Origin: Indolivaga alginatilytica
Lineage (GTDB): Bacteria; Bacteroidota; Bacteroidia; Bacteroidales; Dysgonomonadaceae
Direction: 5' to 3'
DNA: 64,000 nt
Assembly: GCF_003201355.1 (NCBI RefSeq)
Contig: NZ_QICL01000013.1
Span: forward strand, 62,001-126,000
In this document: positions 10,654-19,225 of the stretch, one piece after another
How positions within the stretch are numbered: the first letter of the stretch is position 1
How the letters are laid out: each line of letters starts with the position of its first letter
Notes under the pieces: generated by a model
Seen by the model: only the letters and a program-made list of their open reading frames with translations
What the model was told of the DNA's origin: nothing
The model's database searches: none
Position numbers and translations under genes: made by a program

Positions 10654-11175
10654 ATGCTCGATTATTTTTTACAGAGAAGTATACAGTCTGAATTAAAGAA
10701 CAACAAGAGACAACATAAATTTCTCAATTTTGAGAGAATGCAAAATGTTGTTGTGTTATTTGATATTCAGGATTGGGAAATGGTGGTTCCTATTATCGAG
10801 GATATGAAAAAACACGGCAAATACGTTATGCCATGGACAGTAAAACCCAAATCGGTACAAGGACAAGCACCATTACCTACCCTGCCTTCTAATGTGAGAA
10901 TTATAGATACTCACAGGGATCTTGACTGGAAACGTTTGATTCGTCCTGCCATACTTGCTGAATTTGATAATCTCAAATATGATACTTTTCTCGATTTATC
11001 TTTAGAGCCAAATGATTATACTAAATCTCTACTTGTACGCAACAAAAGTAATTTTTGCTTAGGTTTTACAAAGAGAGAAGAGAAATTGTATGATTTTATA
11101 ATTCTCAAAGAAGAAGACCAAAGCCTTTTCGAAGCATACGAACAGTTGAAAATTTATCTGGCACATATACAATAA
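10654..11175 (+). CDS. DUF6913 family protein
   Basis: A 173-residue soluble protein with no signal peptide and no membrane segment. Residues 30-60 (VVVLFDIQDWEMVVPIIEDMK) and 75-120 (NVRIIDTHRDLDW) suggest an alpha/beta fold. It matches, from memory, the small Bacteroidetes family DUF6913 that commonly sits between ligA and dapA. No biochemical function is known to me. It is flanked on both sides by copies of the same intergenic repeat. ligA lies 88 bp upstream and dapA 187 bp downstream. Confidence 0.75.
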   Translation: MLDYFLQRSIQSELKNNKRQHKFLNFERMQNVVVLFDIQDWEMVVPIIEDMKKHGKYVMPWTVKPKSVQGQAPLPTLPSNVRIIDTHRDLDWKRLIRPAILAEFDNLKYDTFLDLSLEPNDYTKSLLVRNKSNFCLGFTKREEKLYDFIILKEEDQSLFEAYEQLKIYLAHIQ

Positions 11176-11182
11176 AAATTTT

Positions 11183-11236
11183 ACACCTTTTTATTGCTTC
11201 GATAAATAGAATAACGATAGATAGTTATAATTGTAA
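11183..11236 (+). repeat. Intergenic repeat, tail-type copy lacking the left half-palindrome
   Basis: ACACCTTTTTATTGCTTCGA followed by TAAATAGAATAACGATAGAT and AGTTATAATTGTAA aligns over about 50 bp with the tail of the copy at 10564, in the same orientation. The left half of the AAGGTC palindrome is absent. It lies between the DUF6913 gene and dapA. The rest of the gap (11237-11362) holds the likely dapA promoter (TATCTTTA, 11305-11312, one mismatch to TAnnTTTG). Confidence 0.55.
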
Positions 11237-11362
11237 TATTACAAATTGATACTTCTATAACTGAAAAAGAGACTTATAGTATTTTACACTAGTTAAAATT
11301 GTGTTATCTTTACATCAACTTTCAGAAAGAAGGTCAACAAGAAAAAAGATTGAATTGAACTT

Positions 11363-12256
11363 ATGTCAAGAATTAATCTAAGAGGTGTAGGAGTCGCTTT
11401 TATTACTCCTTTCAAAGAAGATGAGAGTGTCGATTATGAAGCTCTGATCAGACTTGTTGATTATCAGATACAAAACAACACCGATTATCTTGTTGTACTG
11501 GGAACAACCGCCGAAACTGCTACTCTGACCGAAGCTGAGAAAACTAAAATTGTAGAAACAGTTATCCATAGAGTAAACGGAAGAATACCCATTGTTTTGG
11601 GTGTTGGAGGAAATAATACCCGTGCAATTGTTGATCAGTTGAAAAACGATAGTTTTGAGGGAATTGACGCTATTCTATCTGTCGTTCCATATTACAATAA
11701 ACCCTCGCAAGAAGGCATATACCAACATTACAAAGCTATTGCTGAAGCATCTAAGCTACCGGTTATACTTTATAATGTACCCGGACGCACAGCGGTAAAT
11801 ATGACTGCTGAAACAACACTCCGCATAGCTAATGAATTTAGTAATGTAGTGGCTATTAAAGAAGCATCGGGAGATATGGCCCAGATGGATGACATAATCA
11901 AACGTAAGCCTGAAAATTTTGATGTTATTTCGGGTGACGATGGTATTACCTTTCCGCTTATCACATTAGGTGCAATTGGTGTTATATCTGTTATCGGAAA
12001 TGCTTTTCCTAAGGAGTTCAGCCGAATGACTCGCCTTGCTCTAGAAGGAGATTATCAAAGTGCACTCACTATACATCATAGCTTTAGCGAACTCTTCAAG
12101 CTTCTATTTATAGATGGAAATCCTGCGGGAGTAAAATCGATGTTGCACATGATGGGATATATCGAAAATAAGCTTCGTTTACCCTTAGTGCCTACACGTA
12201 TCACTACATTCGAGCAAATACGATTGGTACTAAATGAACTGAATATAAAATGCTGA
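11363..12256 (+). CDS. dapA: 4-hydroxy-tetrahydrodipicolinate synthase
   Basis: At 297 residues this is typical for DapA. It condenses pyruvate with aspartate semialdehyde in lysine and diaminopimelate synthesis. The TIM barrel shows the substrate motif GTTAETATLTEAE (about 47-59), the Tyr of VILYNVPGRT, and the Schiff-base Lys at about residue 166 (VVAIKEASGD). The start is well supported by family alignment (RGVGVAFITPF). Transcription probably ends at the hairpin at 12280-12322. Confidence 0.97.
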   Translation: MSRINLRGVGVAFITPFKEDESVDYEALIRLVDYQIQNNTDYLVVLGTTAETATLTEAEKTKIVETVIHRVNGRIPIVLGVGGNNTRAIVDQLKNDSFEGIDAILSVVPYYNKPSQEGIYQHYKAIAEASKLPVILYNVPGRTAVNMTAETTLRIANEFSNVVAIKEASGDMAQMDDIIKRKPENFDVISGDDGITFPLITLGAIGVISVIGNAFPKEFSRMTRLALEGDYQSALTIHHSFSELFKLLFIDGNPAGVKSMLHMMGYIENKLRLPLVPTRITTFEQIRLVLNELNIKC

Positions 12257-12279
12257 TTTGACACCAGTGTTAAAATGAT

Positions 12280-12322
12280 AAAATCCTGACTTTGATCTAT
12301 TTTGAATCAAAATCAGGATTTT
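12280..12322. terminator. Bidirectional terminator between dapA and the DUF2846-like gene
   Basis: Arms AAAATCCTGACTTTGAT (12280-12296) and ATCAAAATCAGGATTTT (12306-12322) pair with one mismatch around a 9-nt loop. T-rich flanks on both sides serve the two converging genes. Confidence 0.75.
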
Positions 12323-12342
12323 ATTATAAGTATAGAAACAAG

Positions 12343-12924
12343 TTACAGTATTTCTTCCATTTCGAGTTCTACAGCCATATCAGGATTAAGTTGTTTTATC
12401 TTCTTCCCTTTTTCCTTATTTTCATAAAATTTCTTCATGGTAGAACTCATCCCTTCAAATTCGGTCTCGTCTTCGTCTTGGTCTGCTTCTTTGCCTTTCT
12501 TGGCATTACCGATTAGCTTCAAAATATCCTTTTTCTTCTTTTCAAATTTCTTGTGCTCAGGAGAAATCGGATCAAACGCAACCCTGGCTTTTACTATTCC
12601 CGGCTGGACTGAGCATTCTACCAGATAAACTTTATTTGCGTCGAGATTTGCTTCCAGGTAATCGGTATTCTCTGATTTGATGACAAAAATATGCTCGCCC
12701 GGATCACACTCATAGGCAATATAATTACTATGTCCTAATTTATCTACGAGCACCTCATTGTCGTATAGTTTAAATTTGATAGCTAATGCCGACGCTCCGG
12801 GACGGATAAAATATATCAGACACTTCCCTGAATCGGGCGTCACCTTCTTCGAAGCAGTAGCACTTGTGCTGACCATTGCAATGCAAGCCAGCAATAAGAC
12901 GGTTAGTATGTTCTTCTTTACCAT
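12343..12924 (-). CDS. Secreted DUF2846-like protein
   Basis: A 193-residue protein with a signal peptide (MVKKNILTVLLLACIAMVSTSATA). Residues 34-120 (CLIYFIRPGASALAIKFKLY, CDPGEHIFVIKSEN, then LDANKVYLVEC) follow the DUF2846 pattern, a small beta-sandwich found in exported proteins. The C-terminal part is highly charged (KKFEKKKKDILK, EADQDEDETEFEG) and probably flexible. The start overlaps the end of the upstream barrel gene by 7 bp, so the two are probably translationally coupled. The role is unknown. Confidence 0.65.
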   Translation of the reverse strand: MVKKNILTVLLLACIAMVSTSATASKKVTPDSGKCLIYFIRPGASALAIKFKLYDNEVLVDKLGHSNYIAYECDPGEHIFVIKSENTDYLEANLDANKVYLVECSVQPGIVKARVAFDPISPEHKKFEKKKKDILKLIGNAKKGKEADQDEDETEFEGMSSTMKKFYENKEKGKKIKQLNPDMAVELEMEEIL

Positions 12925-13580
12925 GTTCTAAAGCTTAAATAAGTACCAATATTAAAATTGGAGAGATTCATTCTATAGTCTTCACCACCATTCATTTCTA
13001 AATTATAACTCCCGGAAATCCATCCCAGTTTTATACCCAAACCCAAGTTTCGGTTTAATTTATACTCTGCTCCGAAATTGGTCTGAAATCCAAGTGTTGT
13101 TTTATTAAACGTATCTGCAATAATTCCCTGATAATCTTCACCATAAAACAAAGGTCCGAAACCAATATTACCTAATAAAAGAAATTTATCAAAATCGAAA
13201 CGCATAGAAAAAGTAGGTCCAACATATAAAAGATTAGTCTTAAATGTTTGCCCTTGAACGTCTCCTGATCCAAAAGCATTATTAACACTAAGACCTATGC
13301 CCCATGTTTCTTTGAAAAAATATTGTCCGTCAATTTCCAGAAATACTTGATTTTGTACTTTATCTAATAATTTATTGAGGGTTGCATCGCCCATGTCGTC
13401 TTTTTTACCAAGGCGTCTGGCATAGCCACCACCGACAGAAAACCTAAAATCCTTGAAAGAGGTTTTAGTGTCATGTAATGTTTCTCGTTTCTGGGTCGGT
13501 TCGTCGGAATCTAAGTCCGAAGCAAAAGAATAGCCGACCAATAGAGTCAACAGTAGTGTACAGAATAGTTTTTTACTCAT
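12918..13580 (-). CDS. Outer membrane beta-barrel protein
   Basis: The start is set at the ATG at 13580, where a signal peptide begins (MSKKLFCTLLLTLLVGYSFA). The frame continues upstream to 13646 but without signal-like sequence. The mature part (200 residues) alternates polar and hydrophobic residues with FRFSVGGGYARRLG, FEVDGQYFF-like and NFGAEYKLNRNLGLGIKLG strands, and ends in an aromatic residue (SFRTW), as barrel proteins do. It resembles OmpW/PorT-type small barrels. A minus-strand -7 element TATTTTTG lies at 13677-13670. Function unknown. Confidence 0.65.
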   Translation of the reverse strand: MSKKLFCTLLLTLLVGYSFASDLDSDEPTQKRETLHDTKTSFKDFRFSVGGGYARRLGKKDDMGDATLNKLLDKVQNQVFLEIDGQYFFKETWGIGLSVNNAFGSGDVQGQTFKTNLLYVGPTFSMRFDFDKFLLLGNIGFGPLFYGEDYQGIIADTFNKTTLGFQTNFGAEYKLNRNLGLGIKLGWISGSYNLEMNGGEDYRMNLSNFNIGTYLSFRTW

Positions 13581-13731
13581 AATCACAAGATGGTTAGTTA
13601 TTATATTTAAGGTTGATTCTTTAAGGATGAGAGTATATTCTCTCACTTATAAGTTAGGATTAGATAGTGCAAAAATAATCAAAATTTGCATTATTCCTAA
13701 TGTAGCAATAAATATCTTTACCCCCAATTAA

Positions 13732-13766
13732 AAAAGAGCTTGCCGAATAAAATGGCAAGCTCTTTT
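13732..13766 (-). terminator. Terminator after the dipeptidyl peptidase gene
   Basis: AAAAGAGCTTGCC and GGCAAGCTCTTTT form a perfect 13-bp stem around a 9-nt loop, 27 bp past the stop codon of the minus-strand peptidase gene. Confidence 0.8.
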
Positions 13767-13792
13767 CACATTTATCAATGATCGTGAGTTAA

Positions 13793-15850
13793 TCAATTAT
13801 AGGTTCGCAATGAGGAGAAGTCTTTAGAATATCTCAACATCTGCTCTACATAGCCTTCTTTATAGGAAATCTTGACATCAATAATTTTACCGTCTTTGTC
13901 TGTTACAGCCTCAAAAACAGGATTCACAAAACCTTTATATGGTTTTAAATTAAGAGCTTTGTACCTCGCTAGAACTTCTGTTAACAGCTTTTGATCTACC
14001 TGTACAGCATAATTTTCGACCAGACTCTTAGCTCCATTAAAATCTCCTTCCGATTTCACACGCTGTATTTCAGCCAATAATTGACCGAACAGATTGCGTA
14101 GTTTAGCATAGTCATTTACAACAACAAAAGTCTTGCCGTCACGTTCTTTAAATTCAACTACATTATCAGATTTACCTTTTTCATATACCCATCTGGCGAT
14201 TAGTTGACGATTACGCATATGTGCTTCCTCTATAGTTTTGCCCGGCTCGATACGTGTCAACTGAGTCATCAAGCCATTCATCATAAAGCGATAGTATTCT
14301 GCTTTAAATGCATCTGCACTTGGAATAATACCCAGCTCTACTAATTTAGGATCAGCAATATAATACAAACCGAACAGGTCAGCACGAGCTTCTTCAATAG
14401 TCGAACCATAAGCCTTCAGAGCATCAGGATCAACTCCAGGCATCAATTGTCCCGAGCCATGTCCCAGTATCTCGTGTAAATCTGTATGTAATACATCTGT
14501 GATAAAACCATATTTATGAAGCAAATCCAATTCAACAGGCGACCATACAAACTCATCGCTAAATCCGCTATGCTCGGCAGCCTTATCGTATGCTTCCATT
14601 ATATTTTCGATAGTCACAGACTTAGACCCATAGTCTTTACGTATCCAGTTCGAGTTAGGTAAGTTTATACCAATAGGCGTAGAAGGATAACAGTCACCTC
14701 CCAATTGGGCAACGGTAATAACCTTAGCGGTTACGCCTTTTACCTCTTCTTTGCGGAAACGTGGATCAACGGGTGAATGATCTTCGAACCACTGTGCATT
14801 CGTACTGATTATCTCGGTACGCTTTGTAGCTTCGGTATTTTTGAAGTTAACTGTAGATTCCCAACTGGCTTTCATTCCCAGAGGATCTCCATAGCTTTCG
14901 GTAAATCCATTCACGAAGTCTACTCGCGATAATGAATCTTGAACCCAAGCTATAGCATATTTATCGAATGTTCTTAAATCACCTGTTGTATAGAATGAGA
15001 TAAGTTTTTCGATAACGGTCTTTTGCGCATCGTTTTCGGCAACACCTTTAGCTTTCTCGAGCCACCCTACGATGCGTTCTATTGCCGGAGAATATAATCC
15101 TCCCACTTTCCAGACTTTCTCTACTAATTTGCCGTTTTCTTTTACCAGACGACTATTCATTCCGTACATGATTGGAGTGGAATCGTTCGGGTTCTTCATT
15201 TTGGCATAGAATGCTTCGACCTCGTCCTGTGTTACTCCTTCACCATAATAGTTGTTAGCAGAGGTTTTGATTAAGTCTACACCGTCAGCCTGATTTACTT
15301 TCTTCGCCATTACATTCGGATCGAACATCACAGGCTCTATCATTGCAAAGAAATCGTCAATACTTTGATTTTCCATTACAGGAACTTTATCCGCAGGAAG
15401 CTTTTTGACTTCTGCCTCAAAGAATTCTTTTGAAAATCCCGGTAAGAACTTTTCCTCTCCATAGTGATGGTGAATTCCATTCGAGAACCAAACTCTTTTC
15501 AAGTAAGTTTCGAATTCCTGATAATTCTTATCAGTTTTATCTCCACTATAATTTGCATATATAGCCTCTAATGTACGACGGATTGCCAAATTGTATTTTC
15601 CGTTTTGATCGAATAAAATATCACGCCCTTCGGCTGCTGCCTGAGCCAAATAATATACTAGTTCTTTCTGCTCCAAAGTCAGGGACTCAAACTCGGGAAC
15701 CTTATAACGCAATATCTGCAAATCTGCAAATGCGTCTACTTCATACTTAAAATCATCATCTTGCGAAGTTGTATTCTGCGGGTTATTCCCCCCACAACTT
15801 CCTAAGACGATCGACAGTCCTGTCATTGCCATCGCGATAGTCTTCTTCAT
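13793..15850 (-). CDS. Dipeptidyl peptidase III-like zinc peptidase (family M49), lipoprotein
   Basis: At 685 residues it matches bacterial DPP III in length. It has a lipoprotein signal (MKKTIAMAMTGLSIVLGSCGG). The zinc motif is HEILGH with His459, catalytic Glu460 and His464. The third ligand is in EEARAD (Glu487), 28 residues after the first His, the spacing I recall for the Bacteroides thetaiotaomicron enzyme, which has HECLGH. The enzyme releases N-terminal dipeptides from short peptides. It is a single-gene unit with its own terminator. A copy of the AAGGTC repeat lies 30-91 bp upstream of the start. Confidence 0.92.
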   Translation of the reverse strand: MKKTIAMAMTGLSIVLGSCGGNNPQNTTSQDDDFKYEVDAFADLQILRYKVPEFESLTLEQKELVYYLAQAAAEGRDILFDQNGKYNLAIRRTLEAIYANYSGDKTDKNYQEFETYLKRVWFSNGIHHHYGEEKFLPGFSKEFFEAEVKKLPADKVPVMENQSIDDFFAMIEPVMFDPNVMAKKVNQADGVDLIKTSANNYYGEGVTQDEVEAFYAKMKNPNDSTPIMYGMNSRLVKENGKLVEKVWKVGGLYSPAIERIVGWLEKAKGVAENDAQKTVIEKLISFYTTGDLRTFDKYAIAWVQDSLSRVDFVNGFTESYGDPLGMKASWESTVNFKNTEATKRTEIISTNAQWFEDHSPVDPRFRKEEVKGVTAKVITVAQLGGDCYPSTPIGINLPNSNWIRKDYGSKSVTIENIMEAYDKAAEHSGFSDEFVWSPVELDLLHKYGFITDVLHTDLHEILGHGSGQLMPGVDPDALKAYGSTIEEARADLFGLYYIADPKLVELGIIPSADAFKAEYYRFMMNGLMTQLTRIEPGKTIEEAHMRNRQLIARWVYEKGKSDNVVEFKERDGKTFVVVNDYAKLRNLFGQLLAEIQRVKSEGDFNGAKSLVENYAVQVDQKLLTEVLARYKALNLKPYKGFVNPVFEAVTDKDGKIIDVKISYKEGYVEQMLRYSKDFSSLRTYN

Positions 15851-15879
15851 TGGTTTATTAATAGTATATAATGATGCAT

Positions 15880-15941
15880 CTATAAATCATAGCAGGTTTT
15901 GCTATTTTACTTATCGAAGTTACAAAAAGGTCTCAGACCTT
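15880..15941 (-). repeat. Intergenic repeat, AAGGTC-palindrome type, minus orientation
   Basis: On the minus strand the perfect-arm head AAGGTCTGAGACCTT (15941-15927) is followed by TTTGTAACTTCGATAAGTA. That tail matches those at 10564 and 11183. It sits just upstream of the dipeptidyl peptidase gene and downstream of the universal stress gene's terminator. Confidence 0.6.
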
Positions 15942-15952
15942 ATTTACAACAA

Positions 15953-15992
15953 ATATAGAATCTACCCGATAATAAACGGGCGGATTCTATAT
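15953..15992 (-). terminator. Terminator after the universal stress protein gene
   Basis: ATATAGAATCTACCCG (15953-15968) pairs with CGGGCGGATTCTATAT (15977-15992) apart from two central bases, with an 8-nt loop. It lies 30 bp past the stop at 16022 on the minus strand. Confidence 0.65.
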
Positions 15993-16021
15993 TCGATATG
16001 CTTGCAAAAACAAATAAGTAG

Positions 16022-17140
16022 TTACCCCCGTAAAACGAATAACGGGATATCAGATTGAAATAACATTTTGCGAGATACGCTGGGACGGAACATACGTGTA
16101 AATAAGTTCCTCTTTGCTGTAGTCAATGCTATTATATCTATATTGGCCGCTTCTACAAACTGCTCTAGACTTACGAGGCTATCAGTACTCGATATCAGTT
16201 TATAATCAATTTTAATATTACTATACTGTTTTTCGAAATACGATTGTATTCCTTCCAGTTTTATAAGAGTCCACTTATCCGTTTTCTTATCTTCAATATG
16301 AGTCAGATGTATTTTAACCTCCTCATGATTGAAAAACTCCATCATTGCAGCAAAGGATACTAAATCTCTTTGACTGAAATTAGTCAGAAAAGAAATATTC
16401 TTTACTTGGTGGAAATCGGTAAAAGACGTTCTCTCGGGGATTGCCAATAGAGGTATTCCGGTCATCTCAATAACTTCTGCTGTAACACTACCGATCAGAT
16501 CAGCACTTTTCTGATCTTTACCTCGTGTTCCCATCACTATCAATGAAGGCTTATAATCCTTAGCATAAGCTACAATTTCCTCCTCGGGCAATCCTTCTTT
16601 CAGTACATAAGAATAATTGATTGGTGGAAATTCTCCGCTTGCTATTTTTTCATCAATAGTATTACATAGTTTTTGGATATCCTTATTTACCCTTTCCAGT
16701 ATATTTTGAAAATCGGCTTCCTCCTTACCTTGGTAGGCGAATGCCTCTGCCATAGGTAATGCGGTAGGATAGTAGGGATTAAAATATACGTGGATAATTT
16801 TAACCTTAGCCTTAATTTCTTTGGCTAGATTAAAAGCTATCCGGCAAGCCTTTAATGAGTAATCTGAAAAATCGACAGGTACCAGAATACGCTTGCGTCC
16901 ATCGTCTGTTCTGTAGGTCTCGGGTTCACTGTAGCTAAATAAGTTACGACTTTCCACTACATTCAATGCCTTAGGTAAATCCGATTCATTAATTCTCAGA
17001 CGTACCCCTGTTATTGCATTGGAATCTTTGTCCCCGACATCCTCCATCAACACCGAGATATTTTCACTCTCAAGTACCGATTTCAAAATCTGAGCCTTTT
17101 CATTTGTATGAATGGCAAGTGTTACGAATTTATCGCCCAT
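16022..17140 (-). CDS. Universal stress protein with two Usp domains and an N-terminal DUF2007-like domain
   Basis: This 372-residue protein has three parts. Residues 1-70 (KFVTLAIHTNEKAQILKSVLES) resemble DUF2007, a small GlnB-like sensor fold. Residues about 85-240 form a complete UspA domain, with ILVPVDFSDYSLKACRIAF and the ATP-binding stretch VMGTRGKDQKSADLIGSVT. Residues 245-372 form a second, degenerate Usp half. The start at 17140 leaves 7 bp after the upstream gene. A longer start at 17167 would overlap that gene by 20 bp and is less likely. It is probably co-transcribed with the small HTH gene. Confidence 0.8.
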   Translation of the reverse strand: MGDKFVTLAIHTNEKAQILKSVLESENISVLMEDVGDKDSNAITGVRLRINESDLPKALNVVESRNLFSYSEPETYRTDDGRKRILVPVDFSDYSLKACRIAFNLAKEIKAKVKIIHVYFNPYYPTALPMAEAFAYQGKEEADFQNILERVNKDIQKLCNTIDEKIASGEFPPINYSYVLKEGLPEEEIVAYAKDYKPSLIVMGTRGKDQKSADLIGSVTAEVIEMTGIPLLAIPERTSFTDFHQVKNISFLTNFSQRDLVSFAAMMEFFNHEEVKIHLTHIEDKKTDKWTLIKLEGIQSYFEKQYSNIKIDYKLISSTDSLVSLEQFVEAANIDIIALTTAKRNLFTRMFRPSVSRKMLFQSDIPLFVLRG

Positions 17141-17147
17141 AATGTTT

Positions 17148-17402
17148 TTACTTTTTTTCTTTGTCAATCATCTCTAAAGCCATATTCAGTATAGAGGTAT
17201 CTTCGAGTAATACAATCCCACCATTGGGACCTGCCTCGATATGTACCCCACAACTTTGACCCTCTTTGTAACTATGTCCACCGAAATAATTCCGTACGGT
17301 TTCTACAGTCAGGTTCAATTCTTTTGCCATCTTATGAATACTTCCATCGGGCAAACTGTCTTTAATCTTACGAAGCTCATTGTATGCAATAGTTTTTGTC
17401 AT
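17148..17402 (-). CDS. Small helix-turn-helix protein
   Basis: An 84-residue protein. Residues 20-41 (SIHKMAKELNLTVETVRNYF) form a helix-turn-helix of the LacI/resolvase-like type. The rest (EAGPNGGIVLLEDTSILNMALEM) is a short acidic tail. It lies 7 bp upstream of the universal stress protein gene, so a local regulatory or nucleoid role linked to stress is possible but not shown. Confidence 0.65.
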   Translation of the reverse strand: MTKTIAYNELRKIKDSLPDGSIHKMAKELNLTVETVRNYFGGHSYKEGQSCGVHIEAGPNGGIVLLEDTSILNMALEMIDKEKK

Positions 17403-17458
17403 GATGAAATATGTTAAGGTTCAGACTAAGATTGTTGCTTTAAAATTAAGCAATCATT

Positions 17459-18187
17459 TTAAAAGAACCAACGAAACCCGTACATAAAATTCATAAAGCT
17501 TATGATAAAAAGTGTTATGACTATCACAGCTATGGTTATACAGACAATATTGGCTCGAAAATGAGAGTAAGCAGGTACACGTAATTCTTCCGGAGTTTGC
17601 TTTAGAAGCCGTAAACGTCCGTATTGGAAAAGCAGATATACAAGAAAACCCACTATACCGCCTAAAAGCATTCCACCTATTACATCCGATATAAAATGAA
17701 CACCTAAATATATACGTGAATAACATGTAAGAGTCGCCCACGAAAAGATAACGACTGTAAAACGCCTGTATTTAAATACCAGGGACAGAAAAGTTGCAAT
17801 ACCAAAACCATTGGCTGCATGAGCGGAGATAAAGCCGAACCGCCCCCCTCTGTAATTATTTACAATAGTTACATAATCCTTAAAATCGGGATGATGGGTC
17901 GGACGCAATCGTTCGAATATCGGTTTTATTACTCCTGCTGATAATTGATCGCACAATAAACCGACCAATACCATGCAGACAAGTAATAATACAGATTGTT
18001 TCCACGGCATTTTATAGAAAAAAACACCTAAACCAACTAATACCAAAGGAATCCAAGTTGCTTTACCACTATACATCCACATAAAACTGTCCCAAAAGAC
18101 GTTATGGAATTCATTTAACCAAAGGAAAGTTTCTCTTTCGTAAGGTAAAATCTGTTCAACCAGACTCTCGGGATTAGTTTCTATCAT
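17459..18187 (-). CDS. PAP2-family membrane phosphatase
   Basis: A 242-residue protein with five or six hydrophobic helices. The three phosphatase motifs are all present: KPIFERLRPTH (about 97-107), the SAHAANGFG segment (about 126-134, in place of PSGH), and SRIYLGVHFISDVIGG (about 172-187). Members remove phosphate from undecaprenyl pyrophosphate or phosphatidic acid derivatives at the membrane. Which substrate applies here cannot be told. The gene stands alone. Two copies of a GTAAC-type repeat lie just upstream. Confidence 0.88.
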   Translation of the reverse strand: MIETNPESLVEQILPYERETFLWLNEFHNVFWDSFMWMYSGKATWIPLVLVGLGVFFYKMPWKQSVLLLVCMVLVGLLCDQLSAGVIKPIFERLRPTHHPDFKDYVTIVNNYRGGRFGFISAHAANGFGIATFLSLVFKYRRFTVVIFSWATLTCYSRIYLGVHFISDVIGGMLLGGIVGFLVYLLFQYGRLRLLKQTPEELRVPAYSHFRANIVCITIAVIVITLFIISFMNFMYGFRWFF

Positions 18188-18227
18188 ATGCCAGTTATAA
18201 GTTATTAGTTACAGAAAGTAAACAATT

Positions 18228-18341
18228 AAGGTAACAAAAGTAACGGTAGATGACTAAAAAAGTGTCACTTTTGAGATTTAGGTAAACAACTATAGATCAA
18301 ACGATAATCGTCAAAAAGGTTACAAAGGTAACAAAAGTAAC
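18228..18341. repeat. Direct repeat AAGGTAACAAAAGTAAC (two copies) upstream of the PAP2 gene
   Basis: The 17-bp sequence occurs at 18228-18244 and 18325-18341. The second copy is preceded by a related GGTTACAAAGG, giving a short run of GTAAC-type units. On the minus strand each copy contains TACTTTTG, a match to the TAnnTTTG -7 element, so the repeats may carry or duplicate the PAP2 promoter. The rest of the 272-bp gap shows nothing else I recognise. Confidence 0.5.
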
Positions 18342-18459
18342 ACTTTTTTCACGGGTTTTATTTTTCCCTTGTTTACTGTTTTTTTACGCCGCTACGGTTC
18401 TCTGCTAGATAGATAAATTCGTATCATAATAAGTTACTCAGACTGTTTCCTGTAACTCC

Positions 18460-19218
18460 TCAAATTATTTCTAATTTATCTACCTGAATCCAACCAACAC
18501 TACCATCAGCAATTTCTATTTCATACCAGCTACCATCCACTTTGGTTATTGTAACCTTAGTACCTGCATGTAAAACAAATAATTCTTTGGAAGTGGTGTT
18601 TGGCGAACTCACAACAGGAGCCGAACCTGCCATAACGATAGCCGTATCTCTATTCTCGACATTCTTCTTTTGAGTATAAGCAAATACATTTGTAAAGATA
18701 AGCAGTCCGAACAATACTATTCCCGTATAAAATCCGGTCTTCTTCAATACCAGTTTTGCACTAAAGAAAAACAAGAACAGGTTACCTACAAAAAAAATAA
18801 AGAATACAATTGACAACATAGCCCAACTATTGGAAGGAAGAAGATCCCTTACGCCTTCGAACCACATCTTAAGAAAGAAATTATCTGCTGTAAGAATTTT
18901 GTCTTCTATTTTCGTTTGGGCATACTCTATATTATGCTTTATATCGCGGTCTCCCGGATTATATAACTGAGCCCGTTCATAATTCAGTATAGCCAAAGGA
19001 ATTTCATTCACCCTGAAATATGCGTTACCTAAATTATAATATAATTCGGATGACACTTTACCTTGTTCTTTCTGAGCCTTTATTTCGCCTTCGAGAAGGG
19101 TTATAGCATCTCTGAAATCGCCTTCCTGATATGCTTTAGCAGCTTGTTCCGCCACATTTTGAGCACTTATGCCAAAGGTGGAAATTATGATTAAAAATGA
19201 TATTAATAACTGTTTCAT
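18460..19218 (-). CDS. batE: BatE: TPR and SH3-like membrane protein of the aerotolerance operon
   Basis: The start at 19218 gives a signal peptide (MKQLLISFLIIISTFGISAQ). An upstream extension in frame to 19329 overlaps batD and has no signal character. Residues 24-110 hold TPR units (AKAYQEGDFRDAITLLEGEI, YYNLGNAYFRVNEIPLAILN). Two membrane helices follow at about 135-190. The last 60 residues form a bacterial SH3-like domain (KVDGSWYEIEIADGSVGWIQ). This is the layout of BatE, last gene of the Bat operon, which supports oxygen and stress tolerance. Length 252 aa, 7 bp after batD. Confidence 0.88.
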   Translation of the reverse strand: MKQLLISFLIIISTFGISAQNVAEQAAKAYQEGDFRDAITLLEGEIKAQKEQGKVSSELYYNLGNAYFRVNEIPLAILNYERAQLYNPGDRDIKHNIEYAQTKIEDKILTADNFFLKMWFEGVRDLLPSNSWAMLSIVFFIFFVGNLFLFFFSAKLVLKKTGFYTGIVLFGLLIFTNVFAYTQKKNVENRDTAIVMAGSAPVVSSPNTTSKELFVLHAGTKVTITKVDGSWYEIEIADGSVGWIQVDKLEII

Positions 19219-19225
19219 ACCAAAC

